64,000 bases of DNA, taken from contig NZ_CP024996.1 in NCBI RefSeq assembly GCF_003719195.1, positions 1,302,001-1,366,000 of the forward strand, given 5' to 3'. Within the stretch, counting starts at the first letter, position 1. The number at the start of each line of letters is the position of its first letter. A program made the position numbers and the translations under genes. This document shows, in pieces, positions 19,917-29,302 of this stretch. This DNA is from Herbaspirillum rubrisubalbicans. GTDB taxonomy: Bacteria; Pseudomonadota; Gammaproteobacteria; Burkholderiales; Burkholderiaceae_D. The notes under the pieces are model-generated. The model was not told the origin of the DNA and did not search any database. It saw only the letters and a list, made by a program, of their open reading frames with translations.

Positions 19917-22900
19917 ATGGCAGAACCAGCAAAAAGGCCGATCCCTTCACCGAAGGCGGTAGTCAACCAGCCAGCCTCCGTGCCGCCCGTTACCGGGCAT
20001 ACTGAGGTACTGGACTCTACACCTGGGCAGGTGCTCAAACTGCCGTTTTCGCCTTCGCAGATTGCACAGCTTGCGATCAATGACGTCGACGTGGTGATCA
20101 CGCTCAAGGGGGGCGAGCATATTGTGTTGGCTGGGGCTGCAATCGATGCCCTGGATGCTACTTCACCCCTGCAGGTGCAGTTTGAGGGAGCCACGCCAGT
20201 TAGTCTGAAAGGCGTCATGTTACAGATGCTGGGTGCCGTTCCTCTGACCGAGGCTGCGGCGCAGATTCCTGCCAGCGAACAAGGACAAGCTTCTGCCAAG
20301 CAGAGCGAGGCTGCCGAGGCGACGTCTCAGGCCGTCGCTAGTCCGGTAACGTCACCTGCACCGACGCAGACAATAGAAAAGATGTTGGCGGCAGGGGATG
20401 CACAGAACACGCACTCCGCCGATCCGGTAATGATCAAGCTGAGTACGTCGTCTGCGGAGCCAGTACCAATCGTACCGCCGTCTTCACATGCCGCGCCAAA
20501 ATCACCGGATAAGACCGTAGCAGTCATTGGAGATGTTGCCTTGAGCGTCTCATTGCTGGCTTCGGAAGCGACTGCAACGATCAATGGGGCGTTTTATGGG
20601 CCTTATGGTGGCGCTGGCGCCAGTAATAGCAGCTCGGCCAGCGTGCAGGCCGCGGCGGCAGTAATCAGCCAGAATGCCGGGCATCAAGAGATCTTTGCTA
20701 ATCCAGGTAAGGGCGTCAGCTTTACTAAACTGCTGCACCTGTCTCTTGTGGGGACGGGCGCTATCACCAGCCTGACCATTAGCGGTATTCCTGCCAGCTG
20801 GTCTATTGAGGGTGCCACTCGCAATGCGGATGGTTCTTACACCATCAATCTGAATCAATATGTCAGTAATGGTGGGGCTAACCAATATGACATACCGCTG
20901 ACCTATCCGATCGTAGCCGCCAATTCAAGCAATCCGATTCACAGTAGCAATCAGATGACATTGACGGCCGGGGTTCTACAAGGAACGGACACGGTCAATC
21001 TCGTTTCGGTGGTGACGGTCGTGGTCAAAGATGTGAACCAGCCGAGCGATTTGAGCTATATCGATAGCGGCACCGGAAAGGCCGCACTGGTACTGCCGGC
21101 GCAGGGCATCGGTTATACGATTACGGGCGGAGGAAATGACACGATTATTGGCGGAGCTGCCAACGATACGATTTTTAGTGGTATTGGAAGTAATTTCGTC
21201 GATGGCGCTGGAGGCATCAATACGCTGAGCTATGTGAATGCCAGCTCGGCCGAGACAATCAATCTCAATACCGGTCATGCCACCAGTGCAGCAGGCACTG
21301 ATACGATCAGCCACTTCCAGATCGTTTATGGAAGCAATCACGGCGATCAGATCATTGCAGGTACAAATACGCTAAAAATCGTGGGTGGTAGCGGCGATGA
21401 CACGATTAATCCGGTGGCCGCAACGGGTACGCTGACGGTTGACGGCGGTGCAGGCAATAATGTGCTCGATCTCAGTAGCGCTAGCGCAGCCGAGGTGGTG
21501 GATTTGTCGGCCGGAAGTGGCAGCGGTGCCGTTGCTCTGGTGTTGTCCAACATTAGCCATGTCATTGGTAGCGCCTATGCGGATACGCTCATGGCCAGTA
21601 CTTCCGGTAGCTGGTTACAGGCAGGTTCAGGAGATGCTCTGCTGCTGGGCCGTGGAGGCAACGATATCTTGCAGGCGGGTGGTGGTAATGTCACTTTCGA
21701 TGGCGGAGGTGGCAATGACACCATTATCGGCGGCTCGGGTATCGATACGCTGACGTTTGTCAATGCCACAGGCGCGGTAACTGTCAATCTCACGGCAGGC
21801 ACTGTCACGGGTGCGTATGGCAATGAAACTATTTCCGGAATCGAGCGGGTCATCGGTTCGGCGTTTGACGACACCATAATTGGTGCTGTAGCCAATTCCA
21901 CGTTGATCGGCGGCGCCGGGACTAACACACTGAGTTTTGAAGGAACTAGCAGCGCGGTATCAGTGAATCTAGCGGCAGGCGTTGCCAGTGGCAGTTTTGG
22001 TAGTGAAGCGGTATCTCAGTTTCAGCGTTTGATTGGCTCAAGTGCTGGTTCGGATACCTTGATCGGGGCCGCTAACACGACCTACATGCAGGGCACGAAT
22101 AACGTCCTCTTTGATTCGGGTGGGGCGAGCAGCATCGTCATTACGGGTACCGGCAGTAACAACACCTTGACTTTTGCCAATGCCAGCGGCGCGATCACCG
22201 TCAATCTTAGTGCCGGTACGGTGAGTGGTGCCTACGGCAATGAGACTATTTCGGGGGTTCAGCATATCGTCGGCTCTTCGTACGACGATACCATGATTGG
22301 CGGAGCAGGTAATGCCAGCCTGGATGGCGCGGCGGGCAATAATACGCTCAGTTTTTCCGGGCTCAGTAGCGCAGTCCAAGTCAATATGACACTTGGGCAG
22401 GCCAGTGGCGCTTTTGGTAACGAGACCGTTACCCATTTCAATAAAATCATCGGCACGGCCTATGCAGATGTTTTGGTTGCTAGCAACGTCAATACCACCA
22501 TTGATGGCGGAGGTGGCCACGATACGATTACCGGCAGCACAACGGCAGTGACGACGGTCACCTATGGACAGGCCGGTGGTGCAGTATTGGTCAATCTGAC
22601 TGCCGGGACAGTCAGCGGTGCTTATGGAAACGAAGTGTTGACCCAAGTCAGAGGCGTGATTGGCTCCGCCTACGATGATACGGTCGTTGGTGGTGTCAGC
22701 AACGGGAACCTGGATGGTGGTGGCGGTAACAATACGCTGAGCTTTGCCGGTTCTGGCAGTGCGGTTCAGGTCAATTTGCAAAGCGGGGTGGCCAATGGCA
22801 GCTTCGGTAGCGAGGCTGTCAAGAACTTCCAGACGGTGATTGGTTCCAGCGTAGGAGGAGATTTTCTCAAAGGTGCGGCCGATACACGGGTCTTGGAAGG

Positions 22901-25900
22901 GTTGGCCGGTAATGTGACCTTTGATGGGGGCGGAGCTGGAAATCTCACGATCATAGGCAGCGGGAACAACAATTTGCTGACCTTTGCCAATGCAACTGGC
23001 GCTGTGCAGGTTGATTTGCAAACTGGCGTGGCGACCGGAGCTTATGGAAATCAAACCATTTCCGGCATCCAGAAGGTCGTCGGTTCCAGCGTCGGGGGCG
23101 ATCTATTGCGGGGCAACGCGAACACGACCTTGCTGATGGGCCCTGGCGGCAATGATACCTTTGACATGGGAGGCGCGCAGGCTGTCGTTGTCACTGGTTT
23201 CGGAACGAATAATACGATCACCTTTGCCAATTCGAATGGTGCTGTTCAGGTCGATCTTACTTCGGGAGCAGTACATGGTGCCTATGGCAATGGGACCGTG
23301 TCGGGGGTGGAAAAAATCATTGGTTCGAGCGTGGGAGGAGACCTCCTGCGCGGTAACGCCAATACCACGTTATTGCAAGGTCTGGCCGGCAATGTGACAT
23401 TCGATGGCGGGGGTGCCGTCAATGTCACTATCTCTGGGGTGGGTACAAACAATACCTTGACCTTTGCAGCAGATACCGTCGGAGCGGTGCAGGTCAACTT
23501 GTCCTCCGGATTGGTGACAGGTGCTTACGGAAATCAAACGATTTCCGGGATCCAGAACATCATTGGAAGTGCCGCCGGCGGAGATATCCTGATTGGCAAG
23601 AGCGACACGCGCCTGCTCCAGGGGAGTAGCAATGTGACCTTTGATGCGGGCAATGCCAGCGCTTTGACGGTTACTGGCACGGGTAGCAACAACACATTGA
23701 CGTTCGCCAATGCGCTCGGAGCGGTGCAGGTTAACCTGACGGCGGGTACGGTGACTGGTGCCTATGGTAATGAGACGGTGTCGGGTGTACAGAAAGTCAT
23801 TGGTTCGAGTACCGGCGGTGATTATTTACAAGGCAATGTCAATACTAGCCTGCTGCAGGGGCTCGCCGGCAACGTGACGTTCGACGCGGGAGGCGCCAGT
23901 AATGTCACCATCATTGGTGCCGGGATAGGTAACACCTTGTCCTTTGCCAATGCCAATGCAGCAGTACAGGTTAATCTTTGGACCGGCCTGGTCAGCGGCG
24001 GTTATGGCAACGAGACAGTCTCTGGTATTCAAAAGGTGATCGGCTCCAGCGTGGGCGGTGACTATTTGCGTGGCACCCTTGGAACCACCTCGCTGCTGGG
24101 ATTGGCAGGGAATGTGACTTTCGATGCAGGTGGTGCGACCGCCATTAACATTACAGGAGCCGGCACCAACAACACGCTGACCTACGCCAACGCGACGAGC
24201 GCTGTTGTGGTTAATTTGGGGACAGGAACGGCCACGGGAGGCTACGGCAATGCGACCGTATCTGGAATCGACAAGGTCATCGGAAGTGCCTTCGGGGGTG
24301 ACCTGCTCATTGGCACCAATACGACCAAATTGTTGCAAGGACTAGCGGGTAACGAGACCTTCGATGCTGGCGGTGCAGCTGCTGTGACGATTATTGGTGC
24401 GGGCAATAACAATACCCTGACATTTGCCAATGCGACGGGGGCGGTGACGGTTAACTTGACGGCGGGTACCGTTACGGGTGCTTATGGCAATGAAACAATT
24501 TCCGGTATCCAAGCGATTCTGGGCTCCCGTTACGACGATACCGTATCGGGAGGTGTGGCCAACGGTAGCATCGACGCAGGTGCTGGCAGCAATACACTGA
24601 GTTTTAATGGGACGAACAGCGCCGTCCAGGTTGACTTGCAGGCAGGGACTGCCAGCGGGACATTTGGCAATGAGACCATTTCCAATTTTCAGAAAGTCAT
24701 CGGTTCCAGCACGGGAGGGGATTTTCTTAAAGGCAATCTCAACGCCACCTTACTGCAAGGTTTGGCCGGGAATGTCACCTTTGATGCAGGCGGTGCGACC
24801 GCCATTACCATCACTGGCTCTGGCAGTAACAATACGCTGACCTTTGCGAATGCTACTGGTGCAGTCCAGGTCAATCTATCGGCCGGTACGGTGACGGGGG
24901 CCTACGGTAATGAAACGGTCTCTGGCATCCAGAAGGTCATCGGCTCTAGTGCGGGTGGTGATTTCCTGCGGGGCACGACGAGTACGACCTTGTTACAAGG
25001 TTCGGCGGGCAACGTCACCTTCGATGCGGGCGGTGCGACCGCCATTACCATCACTGGCTCTGGCACCAACAACACGCTGACCTTTGGGAATTCCACTGGC
25101 GCAGTCCAGGTCAACCTGTCGGCCGGGACGGTGACCGGTGCCTACGGCAATGAAACGGTCTCTGGCATCCAGAAGGTCATCGGCTCTAGCGCGGGTGGTG
25201 ATTTCCTGCGGGGGACGACCAATACGACCTTGCTGCAGGGTTCGGCCGGCAACGTCACCTTTGATGCAGGTGGCGCGACCGCCATCACCATTACCGGTTC
25301 TGGTACTAACAACACGCTGACGTTTGGCAATGCCACTGGCGCAGTCCAGGTCAACCTGGCGGCCGGGACGGTGACAGGCGCCTATGGCAGTGAAACCGTC
25401 TCCGGTATTCAGAAGGTGATCGGCTCTAGCGCGGGCGGCGATTTCCTTAGGGGGACGACGAGCACGACCTTGTTACGAGGTTCAGCCGGCAGTGTGACCT
25501 TCGACGCGGGCGGCGCAACGGCCATTACTATCTCCGGTTCTGGTACCAACAACACGCTGACCTTTGGCAATGCCACTGGCGCAGTCCAGGTCAACCTGGC
25601 GGCCGGGACGGTAACGGGGGCCTATGGCAATGAAACCGTCTCTGGTATCCAGAAGGTCGTCGGTTCTAGCGTAGGCGGTGATTTCCTGCGGGGGACGACC
25701 AATACGACCTTGCTGCAGGGTTCAGCCGGCAACGTCACGTTCGACGCAGGCGGTGCGACCGCCATCACCATTACCGGTTCGGGCACCAACAACACGCTGA
25801 CGTTTGGCAATGCCACTGGCGCAGTCCAGGTCAACCTGTCAGCCGGAACGGTGACGGGGGCCTATGGCAGTGAAACCGTGTCTGGAATTCAGAAAGTCAT

Positions 25901-28900
25901 CGGTTCTAGCGTAGGCGGTGATTTCCTGCGCGGGGCGACCAATACGACCTTGCTGCAGGGTTCGGCCGGCAACGTCACGTTCGACGCAGGCGGTGCTACC
26001 GCCATCACCATTACCGGTTCTGGTACTAACAACACGCTGACGTTTGGCAATGCCACTGGCTCAGTCCAGGTCAACCTGTCGGCCGGGACGGTGACAGGCG
26101 CCTATGGTGCCGAAACGGTCTCCGGTATCCAGAAGGTGATCGGTTCTAGAGCAGGCGGTGATTTCCTGCGAGGTACGACCAATACGACCTTGCTGCAGGG
26201 TTCGGCGGGCAACGTCACCTTTGATGCAGGAGGCGCGACCGCCATCACCATTACCGGCTCTGGCACCAACAACACGCTGACGTTTGGCAATGCCACTGGC
26301 GCAGTCCAGGTCAACCTGGCGGCCGGGACGGTAACGGGGGCCTATGGCAATGAAACCGTCTCTGGTATCCAGAAGGTCATCGGTTCTAGCGTAGGCGGTG
26401 ATTTCCTGCGGGGGACGACCAATACGACCTTGCTGCAGGGTTCAGCCGGCAACGTCACGTTCGACGCAGGCGGTGCGACCGCCATCACCATTATCGGTTC
26501 GGGCACCAACAACACGCTGACGTTTGGCAATGCCACGGGCGCAGTCCAGGTCAACCTGGCGGCCGGGACGGTGACAGGTGCCTATGGCAGTGAAACCGTC
26601 TCCGGTATCCAGAAGGTGATCGGTTCTAGAGCAGGCGGTGATTTCCTGCGGGGGACGACCAATACGACCTTGCTGCAGGGTTCAGCCGGCAACGTCACGT
26701 TCGACGCAGGCGGTGCTACCGCCATCACCATTATCGGTTCGGGCACCAACAACACGCTGACGTTTGGCAATGCCACGGGCGCAGTCCAGGTCAACCTGGC
26801 GGCCGGGACGGTGACGGGTGCCTATGGCAGTGAAACCGTGTCTGGAATTCAGAAAGTCATCGGCTCTAGCGCGGGTGGTGATTTTCTGCGGGGTACGACG
26901 AGTACGACCTTGTTACAAGGTTCTGCCGGCAACGTCACGTTCGACGCAGGCGGTGCTACCGCCATCACCATTACCGGTTCGGGTACCAACAACACGCTGA
27001 CGTTTGGCAATGCGACTGGTGCAGTCCAGGTCAACCTGTCGGCCGGAACGGTGACAGGCGCCTATGGTGCCGAAACGGTCTCCGGTATTCAGAAGGTCAT
27101 CGGTTCTAGCGCAGGCGGCGATTTCCTGCGGGGCACCTCCAATACTACCTTGCTCCAGGGTTCTGCTGGTAACGTCACGTTCGACGCAGGAGGTGCGACG
27201 GCCATCACTATTACCGGTGCTGGCACGAATAACACCCTGACGTTCGGCAATGCCACGGGGGCAGTACAAGTGAATTTATTGGCCGGTACCGTCCGGGGGG
27301 CCTATGGCAATGAAACGGTCTCTGGTATCCAGAACGTGATTGGTAGTGCCTCGGCCGATTCCATCGTGGCTGGAACCGTTGCAGGCACCATTGATGGAGG
27401 TGGCGGGAACGACACGATTGTGGGTAGTACCGTGGCAGCCACGACTATCACCTTCGCGAGGGCAAGCGGTGCTGTACTGGTCAATCTGACAGCTGGAACA
27501 ACCTCGGGAGCCTATGGGAATGAAACGATCAGCAACATTTCGGGCGTGATCGGTTCCAACTATAACGACACCGTGGTAGGTGGTGTGGCGAATGGCAACA
27601 TCAATGGTGGCGGCGGGATTAATACCCTTAGTTTCGTGGGAACGACGACTACAGTACGGGTCAACCTAGCGGCTGGTACCGTCAGTGGTGCCTTTGGAAC
27701 AGAAACGGTATCGAACTTCCAGAATGTGATCGGCACTACGGCAGCAGACCTCATTGTTGCGGGGCCCGGAGCCAGTACCATTGATGGGGGCGGCGGCAAT
27801 GACACCATCACGGGGTACGCAGCAGGAACGACCACGTTAAGTTTCGCCAATGCGACCGGAGCCGTTACTGTCAATCTGTCCGCGGGAACGAGTTCTGGAG
27901 CCTACGGCAATGAAACCTTCACCAATATCAAGGCCATACTGGGTTCGGCGTTCAATGACACGTTCTCTGGTGTCGCAGCGGGAACGACCTTGGATGGGGG
28001 AGGGGGCGTCAATACACTGAACATGAGCGCACTGACCAGTGCTGTGAGTGTGAATCTGGCAGCGGGAACGATCTCGGGCAATTTCGGTACCGAGAATGTC
28101 GCCAATTTCACCAAAATTATCGGCTCCAGTGCAGGCGGTGACATGCTCATTGGGACCAGCAACACCGTGCTGCTGCAGGGTATGGCCGGTAACGATACCT
28201 TTGCTTCCGGTGGCGCGTCAGCCATCTCCATCGTGGGAGCGGGAACCAACAATACCCTTACATTTGCTGCCGATGTAGTCGGGGCTGTGCATGTGGATCT
28301 CTCCGCAGGATTGGTCACAGGAGGCTACGGTAGTCAGACCGTCTCTGGGATTCAGAAGGTAATCGGATCCAGTATCGGTGGCGACTACCTGAAGGGAACC
28401 AGTGATACCACCTTGTTGCAGGGTGTGGCCGGCAACGACACGTTCGATCCGGGTGGCGCAGCCAATATTACGATCATCGGCACGGGTAGTAACAACACAC
28501 TGACTTTCGCGTCGGACACCATCGGAGGGGTATACGTCAACTTGGCTGCGGGCACCGTGTCCGGGGCCTACGGACATGAGACCATTTCAGGAATACAGAA
28601 CGTGGTCGGTAGTGGGTTGGGAGACACCATTATCGGTGCCAATACTGGCAATCTGATCAACGCCGGCAACGGTTCAGGCGCAACCTCCATCGTGGGTGGC
28701 AGTGGCGCGGACACCATCAATGCAAGTGGGATCACAGGAGGTGGGACGATCAATAGCGGGGCCGGAAACGATTCGATTACGGCCGGGTCCGGTTCTTTCA
28801 ACATCAGTTTCGGACACGGTAACGACACGGTATTGGCCACCTCGATGACGGGTGGACACATTCTTGGCGACAACACCCGGACCTCCAGTGACACCAGTTC

Positions 28901-29297
28901 GATTACGGTGGGCAGCAGCATGTTCAGCGCCATGCAGAACAATGCAGGACAAAATTATGTAGATGGCGGTGGAGGTACCAATACCCTGAGTATTTCCGGA
29001 TTGACGTCCGGCTCATCGATCTCTTTGAGCTCTGTATCCTCAGCGATCAAGCACATCTCTACGCTGGATCTGAGCACTAGCTCCGCATCCAATTCCTACG
29101 TGATCAGTTCTGCGGATGTGAATGCCATGACCAGTTCCAGTAGTGGCGGCGTATTGAACATCCGCACAGGCGGTAGTTCTGTTTCCGTTTCCTTGGGAAG
29201 TGGGGAGACGTTGAGCCAGTCCTTCGTGAATTCGCAATTGGTGGATTCCATCTACAACTCGTCCCATGTGCTCGTTGCAAAACTTATTATTTCCTGA
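19917..29297 (+). CDS. Giant RTX-like repetitive T1SS substrate (probable adhesin)
   Basis: A 3126-residue protein, 41 bp after the MotA-like gene and 5 bp before the ABC exporter. Residues 1-130 are non-repetitive and contain LPFSPSQIAQLAINDVDVV followed by a GGEHIVL beta segment, comparable to the N-terminal retention modules of large T1SS adhesins. Residues 130-370 are low-complexity to Ig-like. From about 400 the protein is RTX-like (GGGGNDTI, GGGNDTIIGG). A tandem array of 80-residue units follows, interspersed with about 60-residue variants. The C-terminal 180 residues are Ser-rich, ending VLVAKLIIS as a likely T1SS signal. There is no N-terminal Sec signal. Each 80-residue unit has five N-X-S/T sequons. 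It resembles SiiE by locus logic but lacks visible BIg repeats. Confidence 0.85.
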   Translation: MAEPAKRPIPSPKAVVNQPASVPPVTGHTEVLDSTPGQVLKLPFSPSQIAQLAINDVDVVITLKGGEHIVLAGAAIDALDATSPLQVQFEGATPVSLKGVMLQMLGAVPLTEAAAQIPASEQGQASAKQSEAAEATSQAVASPVTSPAPTQTIEKMLAAGDAQNTHSADPVMIKLSTSSAEPVPIVPPSSHAAPKSPDKTVAVIGDVALSVSLLASEATATINGAFYGPYGGAGASNSSSASVQAAAAVISQNAGHQEIFANPGKGVSFTKLLHLSLVGTGAITSLTISGIPASWSIEGATRNADGSYTINLNQYVSNGGANQYDIPLTYPIVAANSSNPIHSSNQMTLTAGVLQGTDTVNLVSVVTVVVKDVNQPSDLSYIDSGTGKAALVLPAQGIGYTITGGGNDTIIGGAANDTIFSGIGSNFVDGAGGINTLSYVNASSAETINLNTGHATSAAGTDTISHFQIVYGSNHGDQIIAGTNTLKIVGGSGDDTINPVAATGTLTVDGGAGNNVLDLSSASAAEVVDLSAGSGSGAVALVLSNISHVIGSAYADTLMASTSGSWLQAGSGDALLLGRGGNDILQAGGGNVTFDGGGGNDTIIGGSGIDTLTFVNATGAVTVNLTAGTVTGAYGNETISGIERVIGSAFDDTIIGAVANSTLIGGAGTNTLSFEGTSSAVSVNLAAGVASGSFGSEAVSQFQRLIGSSAGSDTLIGAANTTYMQGTNNVLFDSGGASSIVITGTGSNNTLTFANASGAITVNLSAGTVSGAYGNETISGVQHIVGSSYDDTMIGGAGNASLDGAAGNNTLSFSGLSSAVQVNMTLGQASGAFGNETVTHFNKIIGTAYADVLVASNVNTTIDGGGGHDTITGSTTAVTTVTYGQAGGAVLVNLTAGTVSGAYGNEVLTQVRGVIGSAYDDTVVGGVSNGNLDGGGGNNTLSFAGSGSAVQVNLQSGVANGSFGSEAVKNFQTVIGSSVGGDFLKGAADTRVLEGLAGNVTFDGGGAGNLTIIGSGNNNLLTFANATGAVQVDLQTGVATGAYGNQTISGIQKVVGSSVGGDLLRGNANTTLLMGPGGNDTFDMGGAQAVVVTGFGTNNTITFANSNGAVQVDLTSGAVHGAYGNGTVSGVEKIIGSSVGGDLLRGNANTTLLQGLAGNVTFDGGGAVNVTISGVGTNNTLTFAADTVGAVQVNLSSGLVTGAYGNQTISGIQNIIGSAAGGDILIGKSDTRLLQGSSNVTFDAGNASALTVTGTGSNNTLTFANALGAVQVNLTAGTVTGAYGNETVSGVQKVIGSSTGGDYLQGNVNTSLLQGLAGNVTFDAGGASNVTIIGAGIGNTLSFANANAAVQVNLWTGLVSGGYGNETVSGIQKVIGSSVGGDYLRGTLGTTSLLGLAGNVTFDAGGATAINITGAGTNNTLTYANATSAVVVNLGTGTATGGYGNATVSGIDKVIGSAFGGDLLIGTNTTKLLQGLAGNETFDAGGAAAVTIIGAGNNNTLTFANATGAVTVNLTAGTVTGAYGNETISGIQAILGSRYDDTVSGGVANGSIDAGAGSNTLSFNGTNSAVQVDLQAGTASGTFGNETISNFQKVIGSSTGGDFLKGNLNATLLQGLAGNVTFDAGGATAITITGSGSNNTLTFANATGAVQVNLSAGTVTGAYGNETVSGIQKVIGSSAGGDFLRGTTSTTLLQGSAGNVTFDAGGATAITITGSGTNNTLTFGNSTGAVQVNLSAGTVTGAYGNETVSGIQKVIGSSAGGDFLRGTTNTTLLQGSAGNVTFDAGGATAITITGSGTNNTLTFGNATGAVQVNLAAGTVTGAYGSETVSGIQKVIGSSAGGDFLRGTTSTTLLRGSAGSVTFDAGGATAITISGSGTNNTLTFGNATGAVQVNLAAGTVTGAYGNETVSGIQKVVGSSVGGDFLRGTTNTTLLQGSAGNVTFDAGGATAITITGSGTNNTLTFGNATGAVQVNLSAGTVTGAYGSETVSGIQKVIGSSVGGDFLRGATNTTLLQGSAGNVTFDAGGATAITITGSGTNNTLTFGNATGSVQVNLSAGTVTGAYGAETVSGIQKVIGSRAGGDFLRGTTNTTLLQGSAGNVTFDAGGATAITITGSGTNNTLTFGNATGAVQVNLAAGTVTGAYGNETVSGIQKVIGSSVGGDFLRGTTNTTLLQGSAGNVTFDAGGATAITIIGSGTNNTLTFGNATGAVQVNLAAGTVTGAYGSETVSGIQKVIGSRAGGDFLRGTTNTTLLQGSAGNVTFDAGGATAITIIGSGTNNTLTFGNATGAVQVNLAAGTVTGAYGSETVSGIQKVIGSSAGGDFLRGTTSTTLLQGSAGNVTFDAGGATAITITGSGTNNTLTFGNATGAVQVNLSAGTVTGAYGAETVSGIQKVIGSSAGGDFLRGTSNTTLLQGSAGNVTFDAGGATAITITGAGTNNTLTFGNATGAVQVNLLAGTVRGAYGNETVSGIQNVIGSASADSIVAGTVAGTIDGGGGNDTIVGSTVAATTITFARASGAVLVNLTAGTTSGAYGNETISNISGVIGSNYNDTVVGGVANGNINGGGGINTLSFVGTTTTVRVNLAAGTVSGAFGTETVSNFQNVIGTTAADLIVAGPGASTIDGGGGNDTITGYAAGTTTLSFANATGAVTVNLSAGTSSGAYGNETFTNIKAILGSAFNDTFSGVAAGTTLDGGGGVNTLNMSALTSAVSVNLAAGTISGNFGTENVANFTKIIGSSAGGDMLIGTSNTVLLQGMAGNDTFASGGASAISIVGAGTNNTLTFAADVVGAVHVDLSAGLVTGGYGSQTVSGIQKVIGSSIGGDYLKGTSDTTLLQGVAGNDTFDPGGAANITIIGTGSNNTLTFASDTIGGVYVNLAAGTVSGAYGHETISGIQNVVGSGLGDTIIGANTGNLINAGNGSGATSIVGGSGADTINASGITGGGTINSGAGNDSITAGSGSFNISFGHGNDTVLATSMTGGHILGDNTRTSSDTSSITVGSSMFSAMQNNAGQNYVDGGGGTNTLSISGLTSGSSISLSSVSSAIKHISTLDLSTSSASNSYVISSADVNAMTSSSSGGVLNIRTGGSSVSVSLGSGETLSQSFVNSQLVDSIYNSSHVLVAKLIIS
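24661..27300 (+). repeat. 240-bp tandem repeats (11 closely related units) in the T1SS substrate
   Basis: Eleven 240-bp (80-codon) units run in register from 24661 to 27300. Adjacent units differ by a few per cent, and scattered shared variants suggest gene conversion. More diverged 240-bp units extend back to about 22800, and a shorter 180-bp unit at 24481-24660 interrupts the period. All units stay in frame. Confidence 0.88.
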
Positions 29298-29302
29298 TTC
29301 TG

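Noticed and set aside
24661..27300. CRISPR-like periodicity
   Set aside because: The 240-bp units are entirely coding and in frame, with no short repeat/spacer alternation.
20327..28952. Antisense ORFs of 60-338 codons across the T1SS substrate
   Set aside because: They follow the 240-bp period of the sense gene, and the sense frame is continuous and explains the region.
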